From contig NC_031500.1 of the NCBI RefSeq assembly GCF_000237925.1, positions 9,945,753 to 10,009,752 on the forward strand: a DNA stretch of 64,000 nucleotides. The letters are read 5' to 3'. Of the stretch, positions 11,511 to 24,336 are shown in pieces. The position numbers were made by a program, and so were the translations under genes. Origin of the DNA: Schistosoma mansoni (taxonomy: Eukaryota; Platyhelminthes; Trematoda; Strigeidida; Schistosomatidae). The notes below the pieces were generated by a model, which had not been told where the DNA came from, did no database searches, and saw only the letters and a list, made by a program, of their open reading frames with translations. The first letter of the stretch is position 1, and each line of letters opens with the position of its first letter.

Positions 11511-11856
11511 TGTAGAACATCAACATTGATGTTCTATATCGAAATGATTGGGGGCCTACTAGAGTTAGACGAGAATGGTGACGAACCAACTAATGCTGAA
11601 GTCACACCTCGCGACCGGCCCTTACGTGGATTGAACCATCGACGCATCAAAGGATCATGGACGCTATGGAGACTGTACAACGCAAAGGACGTTATTACAA
11701 GAATATATTAGTTAAGATACAACCACGAAATTATAGAAGTGAAAGAGCAACCACTGCCGCGTGGGCTAGTCCATGGCATATGATTGATTGATGCGCGTTG
11801 ACTATACTTGACTTTGAAAGGGATCAATGATCTGTTCGATATTCAGTGACCCTACA
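11511..11856. repeat. Left LTR
   Basis: 346 bp, TG...CA ends, with an imperfect palindrome (GAACATCAA...TTGATGTTC) near its start. Nearly identical to the repeat at 14163. Confidence 0.8.
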
Positions 11857-14162
11857 ATACTCCCCCAACAGATTCAACGGCCGTTTGAATCGATACCAAA
11901 CATGTTGGGAGTAGTCGCGCGCCGGAGGTTGCCAGACGATTAATATGAATCCTCCGGGTATTGCCGAGCTGTAAGAGAAATGGAAAGGAGGCTGCAGAAA
12001 CTGATCGGGAAACAACGAGTAATAACACGTAACAAGGACGTTGGTTGAATGTTAAGCGATCAACCATAGAAATAATAGAAAAAGAAATATTTTAGAGTTT
12101 TATCAAGTCGCGTTGAAAAAGATAGCTCTGACAAGTGGTTGAGTTCCTCAGATGAGAAACGTTAAGTTTGCCGCAAGAGTAGTGATGTCACAGTGATAGT
12201 ACGATAAGTGTATTATCAATCGATGCCGATGTTTGTACTGCCCTCGGTACAGAGTAGAAACTCAGTAAGTGTCGTTGACAACTGTTCGTAAGCGTCGATT
12301 TCTAGTTATATCTATATTTAACAGACTAACTGTAAGTACAGAAGTATTACCGTGAAGATAAGCCGTGGTTTCCTTGTGCGAAGCTTCTGATCAACTTGCA
12401 GTCAGTTTGGAAAAACTGATAACTGCTGTGAAAATCAATAAGGGTCGAAGAATACAGATCGAGAGCGAAGGTGGCACGATGAAGTTTCTAAAAGATGATA
12501 AACGGTGAGTGCTGCACATGTGTTTGATGAGTGAACCGAAAAATGTCGAAAAGAACATAAGAAACCAAGAGTGTCACTCTGGACTCATGTCAATGATATC
12601 GGTGAAAAATGCTGTCAGTGTTGGGGTCGAGACGACAATATCGTTGCCAGTTTGCAGGAGATTCGTTCGACTGCGTAAACCGATGATTCGCGTGAATGAG
12701 TGTCGTCAAACCACCAATTGAACTGGACAGGCTTTAGATCGTCGAGTAGTTGGACAGCCGACTGATGTACCGAAATCATCTAATAGGTAACAGCCACGCG
12801 GAAACAATACTTCATAAGATGAAAAAAATACGACGTCGAATTTGAATAACTACAATAGTTCGGATGTGTTGTAATGTCACATCGAATTAACATCATTTCG
12901 TATACTGACAATTGTACTGAACGTTCGGGCGGGCATCGTTAATATAGCAATTGAATGTGTAATAGCAAACATATACGAAGACTATCGTGGGGTTCGTGGA
13001 GAATTTCAGAGGTCGTTTAGATATTTTCCAAACCCGTATTGCTTGTGAATGAGCCGAAGACAGAATTAAAGTGACTTTCGTGCAATAAGGAAATCGAGCC
13101 ATGATTTACCGTGTGAGATAACAGCAAATACAAAGCGCATAGTAAACATTAATTTAAATGGTTATCACCAATGTAACTAAAGTTTAAGTTTAGATAACGT
13201 GATCATTTCGTAAAAGAGCTTATTATCTCGTGTTAAGTGACATATTAAATACGATGAATTGTCTAGTAAGGACATGGACTAAGATTGCTCGTGTACACGT
13301 AATACGTTTTTCTACAGCATGACTTACGAGTCATAAATGTACATGGTTTCGACTAAAACTTGACGGCAGTGACAGAATATATGACTACTTTACGTGAAAA
13401 TAGTCGCGAAATGTTATTAGACATCATAAACATTATACGTAATTATCTAATGCAGTTATAAAACTCGCCTGGGTTACTCTTGCTCCCAAGTAATTGAAAT
13501 TTGCTGATGAAATTCGTGGATTAACGAAGCGTTGTAGACTGAATTGATATACGTCCAAATTTAATCTGAGCCAAACACGTAGCATTGCCTGGCGAAACAG
13601 TCTAAACAAGATCTAACATTGCAGGAAATTTATAGTTCAAACTCACCGTAAATTTCTAGCATTTGTATCCTCTGATTCGCCATGGAATTCAGCAATTGGA
13701 AATTAGGCAGGCAGTGGTCAAGAAAGTAAAATATTCTAGTAGATAGTTTCTGATAGTAGTTAGTTGATAGTGATTAAGCAGAAAGATTAATTTATAATCG
13801 ACAGTTCATCCTGTATTGGTTATACAAGTGGATAAGTTGCAAACAGATATGCGTTCGTGTTGCCTTGAGGCTATACTTACGAGTGGTAGATATTTTGACA
13901 GACATTTTACACAGGAGCATTTACATGCTGCTGATGCTTGTTAAAGAACCACGATAGTCGATTACAGTCGTAGTTGATTGATTAGTTCTATCGATTGAAC
14001 TAATTATTTCAGTTGAAATACTAATCAACATTGATATGAAGCAACGAATGTTCACAGAAACTGATAAAGATAGCCGAAGTTAAAAATGAAAAATCATAAG
14101 TACAGAATGCAATAAAAAAGATCATAATAATAGGTTGCGTTATTCGAAGTCTTGCTCACCAG

Positions 14163-14508
14163 TGTAGAACATAAACATTGATGTTCTATATCGAAATGAT
14201 TGGGGGCCTACTAGAGTTAGACGAGAAAGATGACGAACCAACTAATGCTGAAGTCACACCTCGCGACCGGCCCTTACGTGGATTGAACCATCGACGCATC
14301 AAAGGATCATGGACGCTATGGAGACTGTACAACACAAAAGACGTTATTACAAGAATATATTAGTTAAGATACAACCACGAAATTACAGAAGTGAAAGAAC
14401 AACCACTGCCGCGTGGGCTAGTCCATGGCACATGATTGGTTGATGCGCGTTGACTATACTTGACTTTGAAAGGGATCAATGATCTGTTCGAGATTCAGTG
14501 ACCCGAAA
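14163..14508. repeat. Right LTR
   Basis: 346 bp, same length as the left LTR and about 96-97% identical by eye, followed directly by the second GTAT of the target duplication. Confidence 0.8.
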
Positions 14509-14852
14509 GTATGTTTCGGTGGTGAGTTCGTCTGTGGAGTTGTGGGTACAGAACGAGTGCCAGACTGACTGTCATGTCCACATGGATGCACTGTGAGTGG
14601 TTGGAGATGGTCGAATGTGACTCAATCTGTCCACATGATAGTGTGTCTGTTGTATGCGTGGTTGTGCTTGTGCGAATGGCATGTGCACCGTGCAGCATTC
14701 AGATTGCTATCGGTGGTGATGGTTGACGAAGTGGTGATGTGTCGTGTGTGTGTGTGATTTTGTGGGTGTGGGGTGTGGAGAGAGTAGGGTGTTTGGAGTT
14801 GTCGTTCAAAAGTCGGCATCTAGCAGACACGGTGCACTGCCTCACCGAACGA

Positions 14853-14925
14853 CGCCCGACGTGGGGCTCGAACCCACGACCCTGAGATTAAGAGTCTCAT
14901 GCTCTACCGACTGAGCTAGCCGGGC
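14853..14925 (-). tRNA. tRNA-Lys (anticodon CUU), array copy 1
   Basis: The 73-nt minus-strand sequence folds as a standard cloverleaf: acceptor GCCCGGC with GTCGGGC, D stem GCTC/GAGC, anticodon stem TGAGA/TCTCA around loop CTCTTAA (anticodon CTT), T stem GTGGG/CCCAC with loop TTCGAGC, discriminator G. Internal box A (TAGCTCAGTCGG) and box B (GGTTCGAGCCC) are consensus, and there is no intron. It closely matches the metazoan tRNA-Lys(CUU) sequence known from vertebrates. The first T4 run on its strand is at 14811-14808, leaving a ~41-nt trailer if that is the terminator. Confidence 0.97.
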
Positions 14926-16177
14926 TGGCCAACTCATCCTCACTTCAAACCACTACACTGCATCACACACATTACAACAAACAAACATTCAAACGTCAAA
15001 CACCCCAACACACACACAACCACACATCCCGTACACACCAACCAATGGTCGACGCATTGACACATTGTCACACATTACTGGTCAGTTGAACACATGTACA
15101 CCGAACCAGTTAGGAGCAGTGTGTCTCACTCCACCTGAACATGTCGATCCGCATGCCTGGTCACCTCTACTGTGTATAGGTAGCTGATGTTGGTGAACAC
15201 TCGATGTCTCATTGCATCGTCATATCCAGTGGTGTGTCACTCCGATGTGATTCGTTCGTGTCATGAGGAATGCTGGAATCGTCTGACTCCACCCACCGAT
15301 TCATAAGTGGATCGGTCCACTCCCATTCATCAAGATGTCATGTCCAACGATCTGGAATCATCATTCTGACTCGATGCGACAATATCCTACAAGTTGTTGA
15401 TCGTGCTATTCACAAGAGGCATTCACTCGTCGACGTCAGCGTCTGGTCGGAGAGGAGGAGGTGTGTTGTTGACTTGATCACATGAGTGAGTGAATGTGTG
15501 TGATCCAGTGAATTGAGTGGTGTGACAGAATGCAGTGAAACACTCCTGCCTCGATTGATGATCGCGATGCGGATTGTGTGATGTGACGTGATGTGATGTG
15601 ATGAGGTGTTGTGTGGTGGTTGGTTGTTGACGTGTTGAATAGATGCGAGTGTGTGTGATTTCTCCATGTGAATGAATTGTTGGTGTGGTCAGTATTCGTG
15701 GCAGTATGGAAGTGGTTCAGTGAGACAAGTGGAATTGGGAGATTGGAATAGATGGAGACCGAACAACCATGTTGATGGGGGCTTAGACAAGCAGATGTTT
15801 GAGTGCACACTGTCTACATGCAGTTGTTTGTATGTTTCGGTGGTGAGTTCGTCTGTGGAGTTGTGGGTACAGAACGAGTGCCAGACTGACTGTCATGTCC
15901 ACATGGATGCACTGTGAGTGGTTGGAGATGGTCGAATGTGACTCAATCTGTCCACATGATAGTGTGTCTGTTGTATGCGTGGTTGTGCTTGTGCGAATGG
16001 CATGTGCACCGTGCAGCATTCAGATTGCTATCGGTGGCGATGGTTGACGAAGTGGTGATGTGTCGTGTGTGTGTGTGTGTGATTTTGTGGGTGTGGGGTG
16101 TGGAGAGAGTAGGGTGTTTGGAGTTGTCGTTCAAAAGTCGGCATCTAGCAGACACGGTGCACTGCCTCACCGAACGA

Positions 16178-16250
16178 CGCCCGACGTGGGGCTCGAACCC
16201 ACGACCCTGAGATTAAGAGTCTCATGCTCTACCGACTGAGCTAGCCGGGC
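16178..16250 (-). tRNA. tRNA-Lys (CUU), array copy 2
   Basis: Identical to copy 1 in all 73 positions. It lies 1325 bp from copy 1, the shortest spacing in the array. Confidence 0.97.
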
Positions 16251-17522
16251 TGGCCAACTCATCCTCACTTCAAACCACTACACTGCATCACACACATTAC
16301 AACAAACAAACATTCAAACGTCAAACACCCCAACACACACACAACCACACATCCCGTACACACCAACCAATGGTCGACGCATTGACACATTGTAACACAT
16401 TTCTGGTCAGTTGAACACATGTACACCGAACCAGTTAGGAGCAGTGTGTCTCACTCCACCTGAACATGTCGATCCGCATGCCTGGTCACCTCTACTGTGT
16501 ATAGGTAGCTGATGTTGGTGAACACTCGATGTCTCATTGCATCGTCATATCCAGTGGTGTGTCACTCCGATGTGATTCGTTCGTGTCATGAGGAATGCTG
16601 GAATCGTCTGACTCCACCCACCGATTCATAAGTGGATCGGTCCACTCCCATTCATCAAGATGTCATGTCCAACGATCTGGAATCATCATTCTGACTCGAT
16701 GCGACAATATCCTACAAGTTGTTGATCGTGCTATTCACAAGAGGCATTCACTCGTCGACGTCAGCGTCTGGTCGGAGAGGAGGAGGTGTGTTGTTGACTT
16801 GATCACATGAGTGAGTGAATGTGTGTGATCCAGTGAATTGAGTGGTGTGACAGAATGCAGTGAAACACTCCTGCCTCGATTGATGATCGCGATGCGGATT
16901 GTGTGATGTGACGTGATGTGATGTGATGAGGTGTTGTGTGGTGGTTGGTTGGTTGGTTGGTTGGTTGTTGACGTGTTGAATAGATGCGAGTGTGTGTGAT
17001 TTCTCCATGTGAATGAATTGTTGGTGTGGTCAGTATTCGTGGCAGTATGGAAGTGGTTCAGTGAGACAAGTGGAATTGGGAGATTGGAATAGATGGAGAC
17101 CGAACAACCATGTTGATGGGGGCTTAGACAAGCAGATGTTTGAGTGCACACTGTCTACATGCAGTTGTTTGTATGTTTCGGTGGTGAGTTCGTCTGTGGA
17201 GTTGTGGGTACAGAACGAGTGCCAGACTGACTGTCATGTCCACATGGATGCACTGTGAGTGGTTGGAGATGGTCGAATGTGACTCAATCTGTCCACATGA
17301 TAGTGTGTCTGTTGTATGCGTGGTTGTGCTTGTGCGAATGGCATGTGCACCGTGCAGCATTCAGATTGCTATCGGTGGCGATGGTTGACGAAGTGGTGAT
17401 GTGTCGTGTGTGTGTGTGTGTGTGTGATTTTTTGGGTGTGGGGTGTGGAGAGAGTAGGGTGTTTGGAGTTGTCGTTCAAAAGTCGGCATCTAGCAGACAC
17501 GGTGCACTGCCTCACCGAACGA

Positions 17523-17595
17523 CGCCCGACGTGGGGCTCGAACCCACGACCCTGAGATTAAGAGCCTCATGCTCTACCGACTGAGCTAGCCGGGC
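17523..17595 (-). tRNA. tRNA-Lys (CUU), array copy 3, anticodon-stem variant
   Basis: The one copy with a changed tRNA body. The 5' anticodon stem reads TGAGG instead of TGAGA, so the pair next to the loop becomes G-U instead of A-U. The anticodon is unchanged and the fold is still allowed. Its upstream GT run is longer, and the GATTTTGTGG of the other units reads GATTTTTTGG. Confidence 0.95.
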
Positions 17596-18863
17596 TGGCC
17601 AACTCATCCTCACTTCAAACCACTACACTGCATCACACACATTACAACAAACAAACATTCAAACGTCAAACACCCCAACACACACACAACCACACATCCC
17701 GTACACACCAACCAATGGTCGACGCATTGACACATTGTAACACATTTCTGGTCAGTTGAACACATGTACACCGAACCAGTTAGGAGCAGTGTGTCTCACT
17801 CCACCTGAACATGTCGATCCGCATGCCTGGTCACCTCTACTGTGTATAGGTAGCTGATGTTGGTGAACACTCGATGTCTCATTGCATCGTCATATCCAGT
17901 GGTGTGTCACTCCGATGTGATTCGTTCGTGTCATGAGGAATGCTGGAATCGTCTGACTCCACCCACCGATTCATAAGTGGATCGGTCCACTCCCATTCAT
18001 CAAGATGTCATGTCCAACGATCTGGAATCATCATTCTGACTCGATGCGACAATATCCTACAAGTTGTTGATCGTGCTATTCACAAGAGGCATTCACTCGT
18101 CGACGTCAGCGTCTGGTCGGAGAGGAGGAGGTGTGTTGTTGACTTGATCACATGAGTGAGTGAATGTGTGTGATCCAGTGAACTGAGTGGTGTGACAGAA
18201 TGCAGTGAAACACTCCTGCCTCGATTGATGATCGCGATGCGGATTGTGTGATGTGACGTGATGTGATGTGATGAGGTGTTGTGTGGTGGTTGGTTGGTTG
18301 GTTGGTTGGTTGTTGACGTGTTGAATAGATGCGAGTGTGTGTGATTTCTCCATGTGAATGAATTGTTGGTGTGGTCAGTATTCGTGGCAGTATGGAAGTG
18401 GTTCAGTGAGACAAGTGGAATTGGGAGATTGGAATAGATGGAGACCGAACAACCATGTTGATGGGGGCTTAGACAAGCAGATGTTTGAGTGCACACTGTC
18501 TACATGCAGTTGTTTGTATGTTTCGGTGGTGAGTTCGTCTGTGGAGTTGTGGGTACAGAACGAGTGCCAGACTGACTGTCATGTCCACATGGATGCACTG
18601 TGAGTGGTTGGAGATGGTCGAATGTGACTCAATCTGTCCACATGATAGTGTGTCTGTTGTATGCGTGGTTGTGCTTGTGCGAATGGCATGTGCACCGTGC
18701 AGCATTCAGATTGCTATCGGTGGCGATGGTTGACGAAGTGGTGATGTGTCGTGTGTGTGTGTGTGTGATTTTGTGGGTGTGGGGTGTGGAGAGAGTAGGG
18801 TGTTTGGAGTTGTCGTTCAAAAGTCGGCATCTAGCAGACACGGTGCACTGCCTCACCGAACGA

Positions 18864-18936
18864 CGCCCGACGTGGGGCTCGAACCCACGACCCTGAGATT
18901 AAGAGTCTCATGCTCTACCGACTGAGCTAGCCGGGC
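18864..18936 (-). tRNA. tRNA-Lys (CUU), array copy 4
   Basis: Consensus tRNA body, 1341 bp from copy 3. Confidence 0.97.
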
Positions 18937-20203
18937 TGGCCAACTCATCCTCACTTCAAACCACTACACTGCATCACACACATTACAACAAACAAACATT
19001 CAAACGTCAAACACCCCAACACACACACAACCACACATCCCGTACACACCAACCAATGGTCGACGCATTGACACATTGTAACACATTTCTGGTCAGTTGA
19101 ACACATGTACACCGAACCAGTTAGGAGCAGTGTGTCTCACTCCACCTGAACATGTCGATCCGCATGCCTGGTCACCTCTACTGTGTATAGGTAGCTGATG
19201 TTGGTGAACACTCGATGTCTCATTGCATCGTCATATCCAGTGGTGTGTCACTCCGATGTGATTCGTTCGTGTCATGAGGAATGCTGGAATCGTCTGACTC
19301 CACCCACCGATTCATAAGTGGATCGGTCCACTCCCATTCATCAAGATGTCATGTCCAACGATCTGGAATCATCATTCTGACTCGATGCGACAATATCCTA
19401 CAAGTTGTTGATCGTGCTATTCACAAGAGGCATTCACTCGTCGACGTCAGCGTCTGGTCGGAGAGGAGGAGGTGTGTTGTTGACTTGATCACATGAGTGA
19501 GTGAATGTGTGTGATCCAGTGAATTGAGTGGTGTGACAGAATGCAGTGAAACACTCCTGCCTCGATTGATGATCGCGATGCGGATTGTGTGATGTGACGT
19601 GATGTGATGTGATGAGGTGTTGTGTGGTGTTGTGTTGTGTGGTGGTTGGTTGGTTGGTTGTTGAATAGATGCGAGTGTGTGTGATTTCTCCATGTGAATG
19701 AATTGTTGGTGTGGTCAGTATTCGTGGCAGTATGGAAGTGGTTCAGTGAGACAAGTGGAATTGGGAGATTGGAATAGATGGAGACCGAACAACCATGTTG
19801 ATGGGGGCTTAGACAAGCAGATGTTTGAGTGCACACTGTCTACATGCAGTTGTTTGTATGTTTCGGTGGTGAGTTCGTCTGTGGAGTTGTGGGTACAGAA
19901 CGAGTGCCAGACTGACTGTCATGTCCACATGGATGCACTGTGAGTGGTTGGAGATGGTCGAATGTGACTCAATCTGTCCACATGATAGTGTGTCTGTTGT
20001 ATGCGTGGTTGTGCTTGTGCGAATGGCATGTGCACCGTGCAGCATTCAGATTGCTATCGGTGGTGATGGTTGACGAAGTGGTGATGTGTCGTGTGTGTGT
20101 GTGTGTGATTTTGTGGGTGTGGGGTGTGGAGAGAGTAGGGTGTTTGGAGTTGTCGTTCAAAAGTCGGCATCTAGCAGACACGGTGCACTGCCTCACCGAA
20201 CGA

Positions 20204-20276
20204 CGCCCGACGTGGGGCTCGAACCCACGACCCTGAGATTAAGAGTCTCATGCTCTACCGACTGAGCTAGCCGGGC
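20204..20276 (-). tRNA. tRNA-Lys (CUU), array copy 5
   Basis: Consensus tRNA body. Its 5' flank reads ACTCACCCTC where other units have ACTCATCCTC. Its unit shares the TCACACATTACT variant with units 1 and 6. Confidence 0.97.
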
Positions 20277-21559
20277 TGGCCAACTCACCCTCACTTCAAA
20301 CCACTACACTGCATCACACACATTACAACAAACAAACATTCAAACGTCAAACACCCCAACACACACACAACCACACATCCCGTACACACCAACCAATGGT
20401 CGACGCATTGACACATTGTCACACATTACTGGTCAGTTGAACACATGTACACCGAACCAGTTAGGAGCAGTGTGTCTCACTCCACCTGAACATGTCGATC
20501 CGCATGCCTGGTCACCTCTACTGTGTATGGGTAGCTGATGTTGGTGAACACTCGATGTCTCATTGCATCGTCATATCCAGTGGTGTGTCACTCCGATGTG
20601 ATTCGTTCGTGTCATGAGGAATGCTGGAATCGTCTGACTCCACCCACCGATTCATAAGTGGATCGGTCCACTCCCATTCATCAAGATGTCATGTCCAACG
20701 ATCTGGAATCATCATTCTGACTCGATGCGACAATATCCTACAAGTTGTTGATCGTGCTATTCACAAGAGGCATTCACTCGTCGACGTCAGCGTCTGGTCG
20801 GAGAGGAGGAGGTGTGTTGTTGACTTGATCACATGAGTGAGTGAATGTGTGTGATCCAGTGAATTGAGTGGTGTGACAGAATGCAGTGAAACACTCCTGC
20901 CTCGATTGATGATCGCGATGCGGATTGTGTGATGTGACGTGATGTGATGTGATGAGGTGTTGTGTGGTGTTGTGTTGTGTGGTGGTTGGTTGGTTGGTTG
21001 GTTGGTTGTTGACGTGTTGAATAGATGCGAGTGTGTGTGATTTCTCCATGTGAATGAATTGTTGGTGTGGTCAGTATTCGTGGCAGTATGGAAGTGGTTC
21101 AGTGAGACAAGTGGAATTGGGAGATTGGAATAGATGGAGACCGAACAACCATGTTGATGGGGGCTTAGACAAGCAGATGTTTGAGTGCACACTGTCTACA
21201 TGCAGTTGTTTGTATGTTTCGGTGGTGAGTTCGTCTGTGGAGTTGTGGGTACAGAACGAGTGCCAGACTGACTGTCATGTCCACATGGATGCACTGTGAG
21301 TGGTTGGAGATGGTCGAATGTGACTCAATCTGTCCACATGATAGTGTGTCTGTTGTATGCGTGGTTGTGCTTGTGCGAATGGCATGTGCACCGTGCAGCA
21401 TTCAGATTGCTATCGGTGGTGATGGTTGACGAAGTGGTGATGTGTCGTGTGTGTGTGTGTGTGATTTTGTGGGTGTGGGGTGTGGAGAGAGTAGGGTGTT
21501 TGGAGTTGTCGTTCAAAAGTCGGCATCTAGCAGACACGGTGCACTGCCTCACCGAACGA

Positions 21560-21632
21560 CGCCCGACGTGGGGCTCGAACCCACGACCCTGAGATTAAGA
21601 GTCTCATGCTCTACCGACTGAGCTAGCCGGGC
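21560..21632 (-). tRNA. tRNA-Lys (CUU), array copy 6
   Basis: Consensus tRNA body, 1356 bp from copy 5. Its unit carries the same flank variants as unit 5, so these two look like a recent local duplication. Confidence 0.97.
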
Positions 21633-22911
21633 TGGCCAACTCATCCTCACTTCAAACCACTACACTGCATCACACACATTACAACAAACAAACATTCAAA
21701 CGTCAAACACCCCAACACACACACAACCACACATCCCGTACACACCAACCAATGGTCGACGCATTGACACATTGTCACACATTACTGGTCAGTTGAACAC
21801 ATGTACACCGAACCAGTTAGGAGCAGTGTGTCTCACTCCACCTGAACATGTCGATCCGCATGCCTGGTCACCTCTACTGTGTATGGGTAGCTGATGTTGG
21901 TGAACACTCGATGTCTCATTGCATCGTCATATCCAGTGGTGTGTCACTCCGATGTGATTCGTTCGTGTCATGAGGAATGCTGGAATCGTCTGACTCCACC
22001 CACCGATTCATAAGTGGATCGGTCCACTCCCATTCATCAAGATGTCATGTCCAACGATCTGGAATCATCATTCTGACTCGATGCGACAATATCCTACAAG
22101 TTGTTGATCGTGCTATTCACAAGAGGCATTCACTCGTCGACGTCAGCGTCTGGTCGGAGAGGAGGAGGTGTGTTGTTGACTTGATCACATGAGTGAGTGA
22201 ATGTGTGTGATCCAGTGAATTGAGTGGTGTGACAGAATGCAGTGAAACACTCCTGCCTCGATTGATGATCGCGATGCGGATTGTGTGATGTGACGTGATG
22301 TGATGTGATGAGGTGTTGTGTGGTGTTGTGTTGTGTGGTGGTTGGTTGGTTGGTTGGTTGGTTGTTGACGTGTTGAATAGATGCGAGTGTGTGTGATTTC
22401 TCCATGTGAATGAATTGTTGGTGTGGTCAGTATTCGTGGCAGTATGGAAGTGGTTCAGTGAGACAAGTGGAATTGGGAGATTGGAATAGATGGAGACCGA
22501 ACAACCATGTTGATGGGGGCTTAGACAAGCAGATGTTTGAGTGCACACTGTCTACATGCAGTTGTTTGTATGTTTCGGTGGTGAGTTCGTCTGTGGAGTT
22601 GTGGGTACAGAACGAGTGCCAGACTGACTGTCATGTCCACATGGATGCACTGTGAGTGGTTGGAGATGGTCGAATGTGACTCAATCTGTCCACATGATAG
22701 TGTGTCTGTTGTATGCGTGGTTGTGCTTGTGCGAATGGCATGTGCACCGTGCAGCATTCAGATTGCTATCGGTGGCGATGGTTGACGAAGTGGTGATGTG
22801 TCGTGTGTGTGTGTGATTTTGTGGGTGTGGGGTGTGGAGAGAGTAGGGTGTTTGGAGTTGTCGTTCAAAAGTCGGCATCTAGCAGACACGGTGCACTGCC
22901 TCACCGAACGA

Positions 22912-22984
22912 CGCCCGACGTGGGGCTCGAACCCACGACCCTGAGATTAAGAGTCTCATGCTCTACCGACTGAGCTAGCCGGGC
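22912..22984 (-). tRNA. tRNA-Lys (CUU), array copy 7
   Basis: Consensus tRNA body. Its unit has a short GT run and combines the TATGGG variant of units 5 and 6 with the AACACATTTCT type of the remaining units. Confidence 0.97.
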
Positions 22985-24263
22985 TGGCCAACTCATCCTC
23001 ACTTCAAACCACTACACTGCATCACACACATTACAACAAACAAACATTCAAACGTCAAACACCCCAACACACACACAACCACACATCCCGTACACACCAA
23101 CCAATGGTCGACGCATTGACACATTGTAACACATTTCTGGTCAGTTGAACACATGTACACCGAACCAGTTAGGAGCAGTGTGTCTCACTCCACCTGAACA
23201 TGTCGATCCGCATGCCTGGTCACCTCTACTGTGTATGGGTAGCTGATGTTGGTGAACACTCGATGTCTCATTGCATCGTCATATCCAGTGGTGTGTCACT
23301 CCGATGTGATTCGTTCGTGTCATGAGGAATGCTGGAATCGTCTGACTCCACCCACCGATTCATAAGTGGATCGGTCCACTCCCATTCATCAAGATGTCAT
23401 GTCCAACGATCTGGAATCATCATTCTGACTCGATGCGACAATATCCTACAAGTTGTTGATCGTGCTATTCACAAGAGGCATTCACTCGTCGACGTCAGCG
23501 TCTGGTCGGAGAGGAGGAGGTGTGTTGTTGACTTGATCACATGAGTGAGTGAATGTGTGTGATCCAGTGAACTGAGTGGTGTGACAGAATGCAGTGAAAC
23601 ACTCCTGCCTCGATTGATGATCGCGATGCGGATTGTGTGATGTGACGTGATGTGATGTGATGAGGTGTTGTGTGGTGTTGTGTTGTGTGGTGGTTGGTTG
23701 GTTGGTTGGTTGTTGACGTGTTGAATAGATGCGAGTGTGTGTGATTTCTCCATGTGAATGAATTGTTGGTGTGGTCAGTATTCGTGGCAGTATGGAAGTG
23801 GTTCAGTGAGACAAGTGGAATTGGGAGATTGGAATAGATGGAGACCGAACAACCATGTTGATGGGGGCTTAGACAAGCAGATGTTTGAGTGCACACTGTC
23901 TACATGCAGTTGTTTGTATGTTTCGGTGGTGAGTTCGTCTGTGGAGTTGTGGGTACAGAACGAGTGCCAGACTGACTGTCATGTCCACATGGATGCACTG
24001 TGAGTGGTTGGAGATGGTCGAATGTGACTCAATCTGTCCACATGATAGTGTGTCTGTTGTATGCGTGGTTGTGCTTGTGCGAATGGCATGTGCACCGTGC
24101 AGCATTCAGATTGCTATCGGTGGCGATGGTTGACGAAGTGGTGATGTGTCGTGTGTGTGTGTGTGTGATTTTGTGGGTGTGGGGTGTGGAGAGAGTAGGG
24201 TGTTTGGAGTTGTCGTTCAAAAGTCGGCATCTAGCAGACACGGTGCACTGCCTCACCGAACGA

Positions 24264-24336
24264 CGCCCGACGTGGGGCTCGAACCCACGACCCTGAGATT
24301 AAGAGTCTCATGCTCTACCGACTGAGCTAGCCGGGC
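24264..24336 (-). tRNA. tRNA-Lys (CUU), array copy 8
   Basis: Consensus tRNA body, 1352 bp from copy 7. Confidence 0.97.

Larger units (their letters stand above)
11511..14508. mobile_element. Non-autonomous LTR retrotransposon inserted in the array (fossil)
   Basis: Two 346-bp direct repeats (11511-11856 and 14163-14508) bracket a 2.3 kb interior. The left repeat begins TGTAG and ends TACA. A 4-bp GTAT duplication flanks the element (11507-11510 and 14509-14512), and the array unit continues across the joint, which fixes both ends. The repeats differ at about 3-4% of positions, so the insertion is moderately recent. The interior shows no gag, protease, RT or integrase signature and no long frame, so mobility would have needed proteins from elsewhere. 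Its family is unassigned. Confidence 0.8.
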
